From assembly GCA_037974665.1 (NCBI GenBank), contig CM075772.1, positions 38,537,052 to 38,601,051 on the forward strand: 64,000 nt of DNA, read 5' to 3'. The stretch's first letter is position 1; each line of letters begins with the position of its first letter. The notes beneath the pieces are model-generated. The model worked only from the letters and a program-made list of their open reading frames with translations, was not told the origin of the DNA and searched no databases. Source of the stretch: Ehretia macrophylla. Taxonomy: Eukaryota; Streptophyta; Magnoliopsida; Boraginales; Ehretiaceae. A program made the position numbers and the translations under genes. Positions 35,799 to 48,746 of the stretch are shown here, piece by piece.

Positions 35799-38700
35799 AC
35801 ACACATGTATAAGTGGGTATTTTGCCTCATATTCCCAAAACTTTTCAACTCCCTGTTTTTTGGAATATAGAGTCAAACCTTACCCCATCTATAAAGATTC
35901 ATTTTATTTTTTGTCAAAATAAAGTAGTGACTAATTACAAAATGGTAATAAAAAATGAAAGATCATTAGTTGATAATTTTGATTTAGACCCCTTACACTT
36001 TTAGTAAAAGGCCAGGTAATGACAATGGTGAAAATCTAATGCAATATAAATCACCCTTTTAAAAAAAAGTTAATGACAAAATTTTCAAATATCAGTCATA
36101 AAGAAACGCATGTATCAAACATGCCTGCAACCTTATTTACCTCTTGGCAAAAAAATAAAATAAAATAAAATATAAAACTTACAAACTCTTTTACCTTACT
36201 ATGCTTCTTTTTTTTTTTTTTTTTTTCCTTTCCTATTTTTTCTTTGATGTTCTTCTTATTATTCTTTTCTCCCTATATCTCGTTGTCATGCATAATTAAA
36301 TTGGTGATTTATATTGCATTAGATTTTCACCATTGTGAGAAAAGTCTCATGTCTTTTGCCAAAAGTGCACAATGTCCTCTATATTTTAAAACGTAGCTAA
36401 TTACTTCATATATTTTATAAAAGTAACTGAATACCCACTTCCGTTAATATATATATGTATATATATGGTGATTAGTTTTAGGTCATATAATGAATTCTAT
36501 GGTTTTTCGAGTGAGATTATGTTATTAGTTTGGGGCGTGCTTGTTTGTAATATTGGCATTAAAAATGTGCTGATGTGAAGCTGGTAAGTGCTAAGATTGG
36601 CTATGGATGTGCTTATTTTGAAGGCCAAATTGCATATTCCCGCCATCAAGTTTGATTGGTCAGATTAAATTCGAGGATGAAAGTCGAAAAGTGCATATGA
36701 ACGTCCAAGGTCGATGGTGGAATTTATAAAAACTTAAAAATTTGTGAAGGTGTTAAGAGTTTGCAATAAAATTACCTGACCATGTTACATTATGAAAAGA
36801 AGAGAAAGGCAACGTTAGCAATAGAACACAAAGAGAGAAAAATATATATAGATAGACAAATAGTAATTTATATTAATTTTTTGGTGCAACTTTCATGATG
36901 CAAAGTGTTTTACTTATTGCAAAATTTAATGACGTAACCATAGTTGGGCCACCCCCTTTCCAAAAAAAGCGTTAAAAAATTTATATATTTTTCTTTAAAG
37001 ATAAAAAATTTATATATTTTTAATTAAAATAACTAATTAGACCCCATTAAAAAAAAGAAGTTTAATCATATAGTTAAAAAATAATAAGTTGAGCCCCTAT
37101 GGATTCAATCTAGTACTATTTTGAGAGAGATTATGATTATGAATCAGAGTAGCTAGGTCAATATCTATCTTAATAATTTCATAGTAGTTTTGAGTCTCAA
37201 AGATTTTTGTGTGGCTGAAAACTGAATAGTCGCTGAACACCTTAAAATTGCTCAAAATCATTAATCTTTTAGAACAAAGTATACAAAAATTACATTTCAT
37301 TAATAAATATTCAATTTAACAGTTCCTAATAGAAAATATTTTATTGAGTTCTGAAGGTTTAGAAGGCTTTGATTATTAGTTCTAATTTCATGATTTTTGA
37401 GGTAAATAAGATTTACCCTTCTTTCGTACTCCTTTATTGATCAACAAATTTTGTTCCACACTTCGTTTCTTTTACCTCTCATTATTGATTATGAAGCAAT
37501 TCATTTACTGTGTGGGCTAATGTTAGGATAGAAGCAATAACATGCCACGTTACTCAACCCGTACGTGGATCATAAGTGATGTAAAATTGAAGCCTTACTT
37601 TCCTTGTCTCACAATTGAAAGATGATATTTATCTATTTTCATTTCTTATTTCTTAATTTTTTTGGTTCGAAGTGAAGCTTTATTTATTTTTATTTAATTT
37701 AAGTTATTTTACAATCATAAAAGTTATTATACATGAAATTTAAATTCAAGATCTCTTACATTTAAAGCCATAAATATATCCTTCGACTAGACCAACCGGC
37801 TAGTGGTAAGGGAACCCTTACTTTAAGTTCGTTGTCTCACAACTGAAGCCTGATAACTATCGAGGTCGTAGCTCATCTCATCTGCAATCCTGTCTTAGTT
37901 GTTCTTTTAATGACCATGCCAACCACCGAAATAGCTGTTCTTTTGCAATTTAGTTCCTGTAGTTGTCTTGATGATCACGCCAGAAGTCGTCGTTTCTGCA
38001 ATTTTTCGTCAGTCTTCGTCTTCCTTCTTAATAACCACTACGATGACGGACTGCAACTTTTGTTGCCCCTTTTCTTAATAACTATGTACGACGATGAACA
38101 ACGATGGGGATGGGGATGCTATCTAGCTCCAACGATGTTGCCCTGTTCCACTCTCTCTCATGGCTGTGGAAAGGTAATATTACTATTTTAAGTTATTCAT
38201 CAGATTTCCTAAACTATCTATTCTTTGAATATATATATAGTATTTAATAATAAATAAAAAAACTAAAAGCAAAAAAATCGATATGGGTTTTTTCCTCTTA
38301 TTAGTTTCAATCATATTTCCATTGATTGTTATTTTTCCTAAGCTAAGTTTCTTTCTTGTTTATGTTTCTTCTTCGTCTTCTTTTTTTTCTTTTCTCCAAC
38401 TCTCCTTTTTCTAGTCGTAATCTCTTAGTGAACTCCAACCTGTCTTACCTCACAGATCCAACTCTCCTTTTTCCAGTCATAATCTCTTTTTTGTAAAAAC
38501 AATTAAGGCAAAGTTTATCAACAATGATGAGCAAAGTTTATCAACAATGATGAGCGAAGTTTGATAGTTTGCAGTGAGGCTGTCTAAACTGTCATGCCAA
38601 TTAGTTCGTGAAATTTCCTTACAATTGTTTATATTGTTAATACTACTAATATGACATGTGGGTAAAGATGAATTTCAAACTTGTATACCCCATATAAGTA

Positions 38701-39089
38701 AAGGAGTAGGAAAACATCATCTGGAAATTAGCATAAAATTTTTACAATATATTTCTTGAACAGTGAAAGGAACCTATACACCAATTCATTTTGACACAAA
38801 AAAAAAAAAAAAAAAGATAACTCTGTACAATAGCTTTGCCTACTACCTAATCTTGAGACAACAGTGTTAAGCCGGACTCCTACGTAGAATAATACTCTAT
38901 ACAATGCTTTGCTTATCGTGTAACACTACTCCAGTCTCCACGGATTGGACTTCTATCAAGAGTCCGGCTAGATTGTGTACATCTTCTAGACCTGTTGTAT
39001 ATAATGAATGCAAGAGCACGAAAGCTTTTCATCCGCAAATACGTTTACTTTGAATGGCGATAAACAAGTGTACATATGATGAGGAGTCA
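35799..39089. other. Interval without a supported gene
   Basis: It contains the repeat partner at 36200-36342, a long T run (36210-36228) and a 31-bp direct repeat (aaagtttatcaacaatgatg) near 38509-38560. A 93-codon frame at 37910-38191 is low-complexity without a homolog I recognise. No exon structure was found. Confidence 0.45.
36200..36342 (+). repeat. Dispersed repeat, partner at 24845-25002
   Basis: Same sequence as described at 24845-25002, at high identity. The shared part ends near gtgagaaaa. No terminal repeats or target duplications were found. Confidence 0.7.
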
Positions 39090-40439
39090 TCAATTCAATG
39101 CTTCTAGGATGGAGATTACTTCCTCGATTGTTGGACGTTTATCTGGTTCATCTTCCGTGCATTTTATACCCAGTTCTGTAATTGTAGTGGCAACATCGTC
39201 ACTACATGCATCTCTATAGGACCAGTGTCTAACATGTCCTTTTGCGTGTTTTTCAATTCTTGCCCGTGCGGAGATGTGGATGTCCGGTGTCCTTTTGTTG
39301 CTCATATACGCCTGCACCTGTTTTTTCAAATTCGTCCTACCCACACCGCCAATTGATCCAGGAACTAAACCCACATCAGAATCCTTCATAAACATCTCCA
39401 AAAGGATCACACCAAAACTGAAAGTATCTGATTTAAGACTTGACTTCCCTGTTATCAATTTAATCGTTAGCAATAGACTTAGAGGATATGATTCATCGTA
39501 TTAAGCTAAAATCTATATTATTTACCGTGGCGGGACACTTCTGGTGCAGTATATGACTTGTTGATGGTTGGGATATCTTTCCCTTCATTCTTTGCCGAGC
39601 CGAAGTCTATGAGCTTTATGTTATATTCCTACATTTAACAATATATTAGATAGTGAAATATAATAGGATTTTATCTATTTATATATATTTATCAATAGAT
39701 CTGCTATTGTGAGTAGATTAATCACTTACGTTATCCATTAAAATATTCTCCGGCTTAAAATCTCCAATCACATAGGTTTTTTTACCAAGAGCTTCAAGAG
39801 CTGAAGCTGTTTGCTTGAATATCTTCAATGCATTTTTCCACGACAGCCCTTAAAATAGAAGTAAGAAACACAAAGTTAGTTCAAATATGCCGGCATGAAG
39901 TTTAATAAGATAAAAACTCAACACAAAAACATCAAATACAAGCACAACATTATATGTGTTTTTGCATGAAATAATGCTTATTTATTTCTATCTTGTAAGA
40001 CATCTATTTACACAAAATAATGATTTCAAGCAAGTTGCATGGTACCTTGAATTTCGTTCCTGAGTGTCATAGGCAAGAAATCCAAAACCAAGCAATAAAA
40101 TATGGATGTCTCGCCGTATCCAATAAGTGTCACGATGTGAGGGTGAATTACTTGACGTAAAACTTTTATCTCATTCTGTTGAATGAAAAATTACAAAAAA
40201 TAAAATAAAATGAATCAATATAACTGATATAATGTAATTAGCTAATTTAAATACTAGCTAGATAACATAGCAATCCTTACATTCCAAAAGGCTTGGTACA
40301 TTTTAGGGTATGCTTTCACTGCTACAACTTTATCATCTATTGCCCCTTCAAAAACAATACCGTATGAGCCTTTATCAATTTCTTTGGAAAAATTATTTGT
40401 CATCTCTGTCAACTTCTCATAGTTGAACACTTTGGGTTC
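39090..40439 (-). CDS. Receptor-like cytoplasmic kinase domain, five exons
   Basis: Minus-strand exons are 40439-40281, 40175-40046, 39848-39730, 39628-39526 and 39448-39090 (TGA), with GT-AG introns and matching phases throughout. They encode 289 residues without a stop. Domains in order: NYEKLTEMTNNFSKE lead-in, glycine loop DKGSYGIVFEG, VAVK lysine (~40), NEIKVL helix Glu, HPHIVTLIGY, catalytic loop VIGDFKPENIL (Asp kept, HR of HRD lost), DFGSA, APE, and a C-lobe ending RPTIEEVISIL. Key catalytic residues look present. The start is unclear. In frame upstream there is a stop just before tgcatacag, an AG acceptor, so exon 1 probably follows an unseen exon, or the nearby ATG (frame-shifted) marks decay. 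It could be an intact gene or a 5'-truncated one. The kinase exon copies at 22.8-23.2 kb derive from this family. Confidence 0.75.
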
Positions 40440-40466
40440 CTGTATGCATTAAACCAAGGAAAACGA

Positions 40467-40705
40467 GATTAGAAATGCAGATCAATATTGTTTTAGCCAA
40501 AAAACTAACAATAATCCAAAAGGGTCTTAGAGCCCAAAAAAAAAAAAAAAAAGAAGAGATTTTCATAGGGAAAAAAAAAAGAAAATTAGAAATGCAGATC
40601 AATATTGTTTTAGTCTAAAAATAACAATAATCCAAAAGGGTCTTAGAGCAAAAAATAAATAAATAAATAAAGAGATTTTCATAAAATAAAAAAAAAAGAA
40701 AATTG
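40467..40705. repeat. ~121-bp tandem duplication upstream of the kinase
   Basis: The unit attagaaatgcagatcaata…tccaaaagggtcttagagc…gagattttcat occurs at 40465-40585 and again at 40586-40705. The copies differ mainly in A runs and in an added aaat repeat. It lies in the 5' flank or an intron of the 39-40 kb kinase. Confidence 0.85.
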
Positions 40706-40737
40706 GATTTTCAGCAAGAAAAAAATAAGGATGTGCA

Positions 40738-40980
40738 ACCCCCCCGCCACCCCCCCCCCCCCCCCACCTCTCCCAAAGCACCACCACCACCGTCATCCAC
40801 CACCACTCCACTTCCCAAAACACCCCACCAGCCCCAACACTCATCACCACCACCCCGCTGGCATCACCAAACACCACCCATCACCATACCGCCATCACCA
40901 CCACCCCCCAACCCCACGAACATCACCAGCAGCCGCCATCACGAAACACCTCCACCATGCGGCCATTACCACCACAAAAA
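40738..40980. repeat. C-rich low-complexity tract
   Basis: C runs up to about 17 bases are followed by cac/acc repeats. The minus strand is G-rich with G4 potential. The poly-proline/histidine open frames here (40703-41041 and the first part of 40731-41210) are artefacts of composition. Confidence 0.85.
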
Positions 40981-41059
40981 GTCAAAAACGAAAAGTCACA
41001 CACACATATCGAGAACACACACACGCAAGAAACACGCGTGATTTGGGGGTTGGGGTCTC

Positions 41060-41515
41060 TGAGGCGCGCAATATTCTCATGGAGAAGCAGTTTCCTACTG
41101 CAGAAACTTCTTTAAAAAAGATTTTCCATCTTTTTTCTACTGCCATGGCAACAGGATCAAGATTCTTTCCAGATCCTAACATGGTAGGCGGCCTAAATGA
41201 AGCTAGATAGGTTGCTTTCATCAAGTGCAGACTCATGTTCTTCAACAGATGGGGCTTCTATGACTACTTTGAATGCTAAATTTTCAGAGTTTTCCGAACA
41301 AGATGTGGCCAAGGAATATCATATTCATTCATTTGTTTAATTTGCAGGAAGCCACATTCCTGTAAACTTTCTTGAAACCATTCCTGATGTAAACAAGGCT
41401 CAAGTGCCTGAACCATCTTTAACTCTTTCTTTATCAAACACTTCAAGATTTCCAAACTTGGGCCTGTTCTTGCAGGAACCTTCCATTTTAGAGATATTCC
41501 ATGTGGCAGGATTTG
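41060..41515 (+). pseudogene. Unidentified gene fragment
   Basis: Coding-like sequence of normal composition begins after the C-rich tract. One frame reads MEKQFPTAETSLKKIFHLF and then MATGSRFFPDPNMVGGLNEA. After a stop and frame change it continues as SSTDGASMTTLNAKFSEFSE and, past another break, SHIPVNFLETIPDVNKAQ and PSLTLSLSNTSRFPNLG. The codon usage and serine-rich character suggest a host transcription-factor-like or regulatory protein, but I do not recognise the family. It sits between the C-rich tract and promoter module U, so it may be a captured or retained host fragment. Confidence 0.4.
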
Positions 41516-41584
41516 GGGGTGGTGGCAGTGGTTTTGGGTGTAGGGTAGGGTGGCGGGAAAATGATACCATACCCAAATAAGGGT

Positions 41585-42134
41585 GTTTTGGTCAAGTAAA
41601 CAATTTTTTTAAATTAATAATTATTCGTCAATTCACAAATAGCACAAGCGGAGCACAAGCGGAGCACAAGCGGAGCACAAATATCGTTAAAGTAGACGAA
41701 TTTTTTAATAAAATGGATATTATGTACTATTTTATCAAAATACAAAGGAAAAACATGCAAACCATAAAGAGTAAACGTTCACTTCACATACTATATAAAA
41801 AAATTGTTTAGAATTGATTACCACCTCAAAGTAGTAGGAACTTGAAGCGTTCTTGGAATTTTTTTTATTGCATCTCTTTGACATTTTTACAGTACTCTTG
41901 GTAGACTCGTGAAAAAAAATGGCTGAAGAGTTCGCTGATTTTAAACCTTAATTTATATTGCAATTTTGTAATAAATAAGTCCATGAATGTAATTACTCGA
42001 GCCCAAAAAAAAGTCAATCCTAAAAAACTAGTCTATTAGGTGGGATAATTTCTTATACTTAAGAAGCACCTCTTATGAGAGTGAGATTCTGATGTGAGAT
42101 TATTACAAATTCGGTTTCACTTTTGATAGTAACT
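41585..42134. repeat. Promoter-like module U, copy 4
   Basis: Aligns with 9930-10460 at about 90% over its whole length. It carries a small local triplication of agcggagcacaa (41642-41680) that copy 1 has once or twice. Its right edge, gatagtaA, is where a Helitron entered. Copy 1 reads gatagtaatgtagtgg at this place, so it is the empty site. Confidence 0.8.
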
Positions 42135-42542
42135 AGTCTTATACTCGTACGATGCACAGGTGTGATGTAAATTATTTAAAACATGAAACATACAATTAAT
42201 TAATTAATTTTTTTAATTACATTATTAAGAGACTATAATGTATAGGTACTCTAAATACTATGTCATTACCAAAAAAAAAACAAATATGAGCAACTATTTT
42301 TTTAAAAAATTTGACAGTAAGCAATATTTTACATATATCAAGTTTTCAAAAGATACATGTATGTATCTCCTTTCCTCAAGTTGTTGTATCCTAAATTTTT
42401 TTTTTTTTTCGATGTTTTTTTCAAATAGAGATAAAGGAGTTTAAATGAAGATAAGATTGAGTACTCCTAAAATACATAGAATATAAACTTAAGATATAAA
42501 CAAAATCTAATTTAATAAATCAAGATTTTAGTTGAAAGTCAT

Positions 42543-43030
42543 TTAAGCAAGGTCCAATGTAATCAAAGGTTCCACGTTGGACTTCTTTTCAATGCAATTT
42601 TATTTTTTACCCAAAAAAAGAAATAAATGTTACACGTTGGACCTCCTTTTCAATACAAATTTTATTGTTTACTAAAAAAAAAAAAAGTTCCACATTAGAC
42701 CACTTTTTCCATGCAATTACTTTTTTGACTAAAAAGAAAAGAAAATCTTCACATTAGACTTTTTCTTGAGTGATTTCATTTTTTACCCAAAACAAAAAAT
42801 TCTTGTCTAACTTCTTTTTCAATACAGTTTCATTTTTAACCAAAAAAAAGTTCCACGTTAGACCTCTTTTTGGTATAATTTTATTTTTTATCTAGAAAAA
42901 AGAAGTTCAACTTGGACCTATTTTTTAATGCAATTTCATTTTTTATCCAAAAAAAGGATGAGTTCAATGTTGAATCTCTTTTTCAATCAAATTTTATTTT
43001 TGACAAAAAAAAAAGTTCCACATTGGACCA
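42543..43030 (+). repeat. ~60-bp minisatellite array 1
   Basis: About eight diverged units share the pattern gttccacgttggacc, then tctttttcaatgcaatttta, then tttttgaccaaaaaaa. Unit length varies with the A runs. The open frames across it are short and discontinuous. It lies within the putative Helitron. Confidence 0.85.
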
Positions 43031-43044
43031 AACCTAATCATTTC

Positions 43045-44290
43045 TACGAAGCTAAAGAGATGACAAAGAAAATCATAAATAAGTAAGAAAACATAACAGA
43101 TGAAGATAAATATAATTTCCTTAATTTGATTTTACTAATAATATTGAACATAGAAAATGATAGGTAAAGACAAATATGTATCAAATATTTAATCTTTTGG
43201 ATATAGTAAGATTTTTTTTTTTGTTTTTGTGAGCTTGATTTTTTAAAATTAATCAATCTTTTAATTAAAGCATAAATCAATTTTTATGAGGGAGGCTTTG
43301 TCATTTAAAAAATGAATGTCAATTTTTTTTCCACTTTTTTATGGCTCTTTTATGTAATTTTTACTATATGAAATTGAATTTTCTAAATTAATCAAGCTTT
43401 TAATTGAAAATAAAATAATTTTATGAGGGAGGATTTTTCATTTAAACAATAAAGGTAGAATTTTTTTCGATTATTTATAATTTTAAATTTAAATTTTAAT
43501 CTATGAGTCGAATGTGTAATTTTTTAGATAGAAGTAAAAAGAAAGAAAATGGACATTTTTCTCGATGAAATTTTATTTTTGATAAAAAAAAAAGAATAAA
43601 AGTTCCAAATCTAACTTCTTTTTCAATGCAATTTCATTTTGGACCAAAAAAAAAAAGATAGAGGTTCAACTTGGACCTATTTTCAATGCAATTTTAGTTT
43701 TGACCAAAAAAAAAATTTTAAAAAGTTCAATGTTGGATCTCTTTTTCAATGCAATTTTATTTTTGACCAAAAAGAAAAAAGAAAAGCTCTAGATTGGACG
43801 ATTCCTATGCATTGTTACGAAGCTTGTGAGATGGCAAATAAGATCGTAAATAAATAGATAAATAACATAACAGATGAAGACAAATGTAATGTCTTAATTT
43901 TATTTTTATTTATAATATCTACCACCTAAACATGTTTTCATTTTGATATTATCTACATGTCATTTAACACAAAAAATAACATATGATGACAAATGTGAAT
44001 CGAATATTAAATTTATTAGATGTAAGTAAGATTCCTTTTTTGTGAGATTGAAAATTTTAAATTCACCAAGCTTTTAATTAAAAAATAAAATAATTTTATG
44101 AGAGAAACTATTTCATTTAAAAAATGAATGTTGAATTTTTTTCACCTATTTATGCTTCATGAATGTAATTTTAGTTATATTAAGTGAATTTTCTAAATTG
44201 ATCAAGCTTTTAATTGAAAAATAAAATTATTTTATGAGGGAGGCTTTGTCATTTAAAAAATGATGTAGAATTTTCTTTTCGCTTATTTAT
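43045..44290 (+). repeat. Tandem ~780-bp higher-order duplication
   Basis: The block from the gatggcaaa/aacataacagatgaaga part (about 43045) through the fourfold cttttaattgaaaa…tttatgagggagg motif recurs from about 43820 to 44290. Array 2 of the minisatellite (43590-43805) precedes the second block just as array 1 precedes the first, so minisatellite plus flank was copied as one unit. Confidence 0.7.
43590..43805 (+). repeat. ~60-bp minisatellite array 2
   Basis: Roughly four units of the same sequence family as array 1 (ttcaatgcaattttatttttgacc). The 72-codon frame at 43639-43857 is a by-product of the repeats. Confidence 0.85.
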
Positions 44291-44299
44291 AATTTTTTA

Positions 44300-47200
44300 A
44301 TTTGATTTTTATTTATAAATCAAATACTTAAGTCTTTTACATAGAAGTAAGATTATTATGTTTATTTATTTATAGAAATGGTACTTATTTGATTACTTGT
44401 AGCATAATGGTGCTTTTAGATAGAAGTAAAAATACTTTTTTCTTGTTGTGGTTATCTATTATGTTTAGAAGAATATTTTCAACATTTGAAATATTTCAAC
44501 AAATTATAGAATGCATTTGTGACATTTTCTGGATCATATTACATAATAGAACTATGAGAATTCATCTTATTTGAAAAAGGGTCTATCAACTCCTATTACT
44601 GTAAACATCGTTAAAATTGAAATTGTTAATGTAAACAACATTTGGTGAATATAAAAAGGAACAATAATTCAGTTATTAGATATCCAAAGTTACCATTATT
44701 AATATCCATGATTGTATCTCTATCATTGTGCACTTAATCAAGTATTTTTCTAAAATTATATTTAATTTAAGAAGAGACATCTATTGCTAACAACAAAATT
44801 AAAAACAGATCATGTAATAAATTTTAATGGATACTTTTATACTTTTTGTTTAAAGTTAGTCAACTTTTAATTGTAATATTTATGAACGATTAATTGTTTA
44901 TATACTGTGATAGGTCACCTGAGAACTCTATGGTATTGAATTCTGAAATAGTTGTTGCTTAGCTTATCGAACATGTATAGATATAGACAATTATTACAGG
45001 ATCATACACAATGCAACTCTAACAAAAAGTTACGATTTGTTAATCCTTTTTCCAATTCATACCAAATCTCTTTGAAAGCGAAAAAAAAAAAATCTCATAC
45101 TAAAACATCTGTAGTTAACCTCTACCTCAACTTTTTCACAATGATTAAACTTGGCCAATATTTAAAAAAGTATATACTAAAATATGGTTAAGAAATGATA
45201 CACATTGAAACTATATGTCTACGTAATAGAGATACCAATTTAAGTAGTTATGTGAAATCTCCACCTTTTATGAAGCACAATATAAATCTAATTGGAGTCA
45301 CTATAAGCTCCTAAATTACTTCTTTTTTTGCCACTATTGTTTACATATACCCAAATTTGTTATGACATTCCCCATAAATGCATATCATGTATAATAAAAA
45401 AGGGAAGTAAAAAAATAGTAGCAAGATACCATGTGCTGAATGACTACAATTGTTGTGCTTGAATCATTATACCTTTTTGCAGCAACTATACTGATTGTAA
45501 ATTCAATTATGTAACAATCCATTGTTGAAACTTGCAGAAGTTTGTTAGGATCTGACTTTTTCTAATATTTAAATGGATACAAGTCTACCTTCCTTATCTA
45601 CATCAAGATAACCATGATAGTAAAATTGTAAAACCTCATTGAACTGGAATTTAACGGATATGCAATAACTTGAAGTTTTTTAATTGAAGTTTTGTCAAAA
45701 TAAACTGAAATTATTAAGTAAATGTTGCGTTTCCATATTTGAGGCCTTCGAAGGATAATAATAATAATTTGACAAATGAAAAATATAATAACAATAACAA
45801 TAACAACGCCTCATTAGAGAACAATTAAACAAAAGAAGGTAAATAATCTCATTTTCAAATGACTACTGCATAGTAATACTTGAATGAGAAGCAAAAAAGA
45901 TAGAAAATGACTACAACTCATACAAATTCACAATAATTTGATTAAAAAATATAAAGAAGTTGTGTGTATAGGTTTTGTTAAATAAACTTCTACTGATAGA
46001 GATAAAAAGAAGTTTAAATGAAGATAAGATACATTCTTACAATACCTAGAATACAAACTTCAGATATAACCTAATTTAATAAATATGTTGGTTAGTTTTG
46101 TATATGAATTTTGTTTTATTAGATGTATTTAAGATCGAGATAGTACAAAATTGAAAATTTTCAAATAACCGGATAGTATTGTTATTTTTTTAGTAGGGGT
46201 ATTAATTTGCTTAAATTTAATCTAATGGTTGGTTGTATGTTTGGATTTTGTCAATCAAATAAATTCAAAATTATAAATTTTATTTTTTTAAGGGTGCTAA
46301 TTTATTTACTTACATGTCGTATGATGGCTTTTTCTGGAGGGATGCTCTTTTGCTTATACGTGACAAGGTGGTTGTTACTTTATAATGTTGATAGATATAT
46401 AATTTAATAAATTAAGATTTTAAGCAAACTCCAAAATAAAAATAAAAATAAAAATTCATGTTAAACCTCTATCAAATTGGGACCAAAACTGCATGGTTTG
46501 GAATGAAGATATTATGACCCCAAAAAAAAAGAATGAACATAGTATCCTCGAAAATATCAAGCCAATTGCATCATTTGATTTATGCCAATATGGTTACTCG
46601 AATGATTCACATAATTAAAAATTAATATCTATTAGGAAAATATTATTGCTCATTTTTTTCAATTTTTTTGTAGAAATATATCGGTTTCACTACGTAGGAA
46701 GGTGCCAAAAAAACTTTGACCAAAAAAAGAGAAAATAATGAACATAATATCCTAGGAAACACTGAGCTAATTGCATCATTCAATTGATGACGATATATGG
46801 TCTCCTAAATGATTCTAATAAGTAAAAATTAATATCTATATAGAAAATAATTATTGCTAATTTTCTTCTTTTTTTTCTATTTCGTGGAAAGTTTACTAGC
46901 TTCCTGGAAAGTTCATTTCAAAAATATTATCCAGAAAGATTGATAGAAATAATATTTAATATTAAATTAAAAAATATCAAAATAAAGTATAAAAATAAAT
47001 ATAAGATCAAAATAAAATAAAAAAATAACTTTGTAGTAGATCATAAATATCACATGATATATAACCCATCAAACAACAAAAATCGAACAAAATACTCTTG
47101 AATACAAATCTTTCACTTCCTTAATCATCTTCCTTATTTTATTAAGATCCATCTCAAATACAATTTTATTATTCTCTCTATCTATTGCCTACATCTTCCT

Positions 47201-48740
47201 TGTTTTAGTAAGATACATCTCAAATCTAATTTTATTATTCTTTCTATCTATTGCTTAACCCAAACCCTCTTTGAGGATGTGACGGAAAAACTTGAACCCC
47301 TCGACAATATTTTCAAAGCATTGGGATATTGCACCAAACCAATTTCCTGCAGCATAAAAAAATTAACAGTGATGAGTAAAACTAATAAGAAAACAAATTT
47401 AGTATTAGTAATAATTATGAAATCGATTCGATTGTTGTTATATCAACAATCATCTTGTCAACAATGTTTGTAGAACTTGATCCAATTGTAATAACATCAA
47501 ATAATTTAACAAAAACTAAAAACCAAATTGAGCAAATAAATTAATTACAAATTAAACAATAATAATTTGGACTCATTGAATAAAAAGACACTAAGATTTA
47601 TTTTATGAACAACTATCACCAATTTTACAGATGCAAAAGAAAAAAATTGCAGATCATGTATATACACATTAGGGTCATGTGATTTATACAGAAAAATGAG
47701 TTTAAATGAAGATAGAATCTATTTATAAGATACATAGGATAAAACTAAAGAATGATGAGTATATTCAGTTGCTTTAAACAATGGTCGTGTTCAATTAGAT
47801 AGGCTGCTTTTGATCTAGATCAATAATTGGTGGTATCTTTTTTTTTCATTCTAGCTAGAATTGTGTTCATCACCATGTGCTTATAAGAGACTTTGAAAGT
47901 TGTCCCCTATTTCATGTGCTTATCACACCTTATTTTTTCAGTACTGCAGAAAAACATAATCTATCATTGCCCATAGTACATATGCATTAAACATATAGGG
48001 CAGGAAACAAAAGAAGTTGTGAAAATTTTTAGTTCAGTCTAAACGGAAGGTAAGCTGCTGTGAAAGTAAACAGGCCCAAAAAGCTCATATGGATGTATGG
48101 TTTTTCAGGTACTACATAACTTTCACATTATAAGAGTTTTATTCTCTCACTGACCATTAACAAATACACCACAAGGATGCAACCAGAGAGGAAAAACTTT
48201 AGAGTAGCAAGAATTTTTTGACAAGCAATGAAGGTTTTTGAAAATATTTTAAATAAACAAACGTCATAGATCTGTTGGTCTACATTGGTACTATTTTTAT
48301 AAATTCGGTCATGCAGTGAACATGAGACAATTAGCTTTTACCTTTTTCCCTAAGTTCACATGCAAAATCCTAACAAATATCAATCATGAATTAAAATAAA
48401 TTCCAAGTAATGAATCTGAGCAAGCTCCTGTAATGTATTAATTGTATACCCAAATAACCAAGTAATTCTAATTGAACGTGTCTCCAACTTTCTGTTATTT
48501 TTCTGAATCTAGTCATTGAACTCACTGCTTTACTTTTGCTTTCTGTCTCCGATTCGCTCATCTTTTCCTCAATATTATTACTTTTCCAATTTAACATATG
48601 ATATAGTCCTTATCATGTCCATAAAAGGAATGCTGCAGGCACATTTTGTATTCATTTGCGTGTATTCTTATAAAAAAAACATGCAATTGATAGGAAGACA
48701 GAAAACAAAGTGGTCGTATATGCAGCTATGATACAAGCAT
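44300..48740. other. AT-rich Helitron interior, no intact gene
   Basis: No exon with a recognised family was found. Around 47030-47350 the sequence is distantly similar to 3535-3775 (aaatatcacatgatatata, tagtaagatacatct, ctgcagg), including a short minus-strand coding-like stretch after a CTGCAGG acceptor. Two more copies of the ~90-bp Helitron motif lie at 46000-46090 and 47695-47750. A frame at 48390-48597 is unidentified. Confidence 0.45.
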
Positions 48741-48746
48741 GATTAC

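Noticed and set aside
37910..38191. 93-residue ORF as a possible small secreted protein
   Set aside because: No signal-peptide-like start, low-complexity composition and no recognisable motif.
40703..41041. Proline/histidine-rich protein of 112 residues
   Set aside because: Translation of a C-rich low-complexity tract; composition alone explains the open frame.
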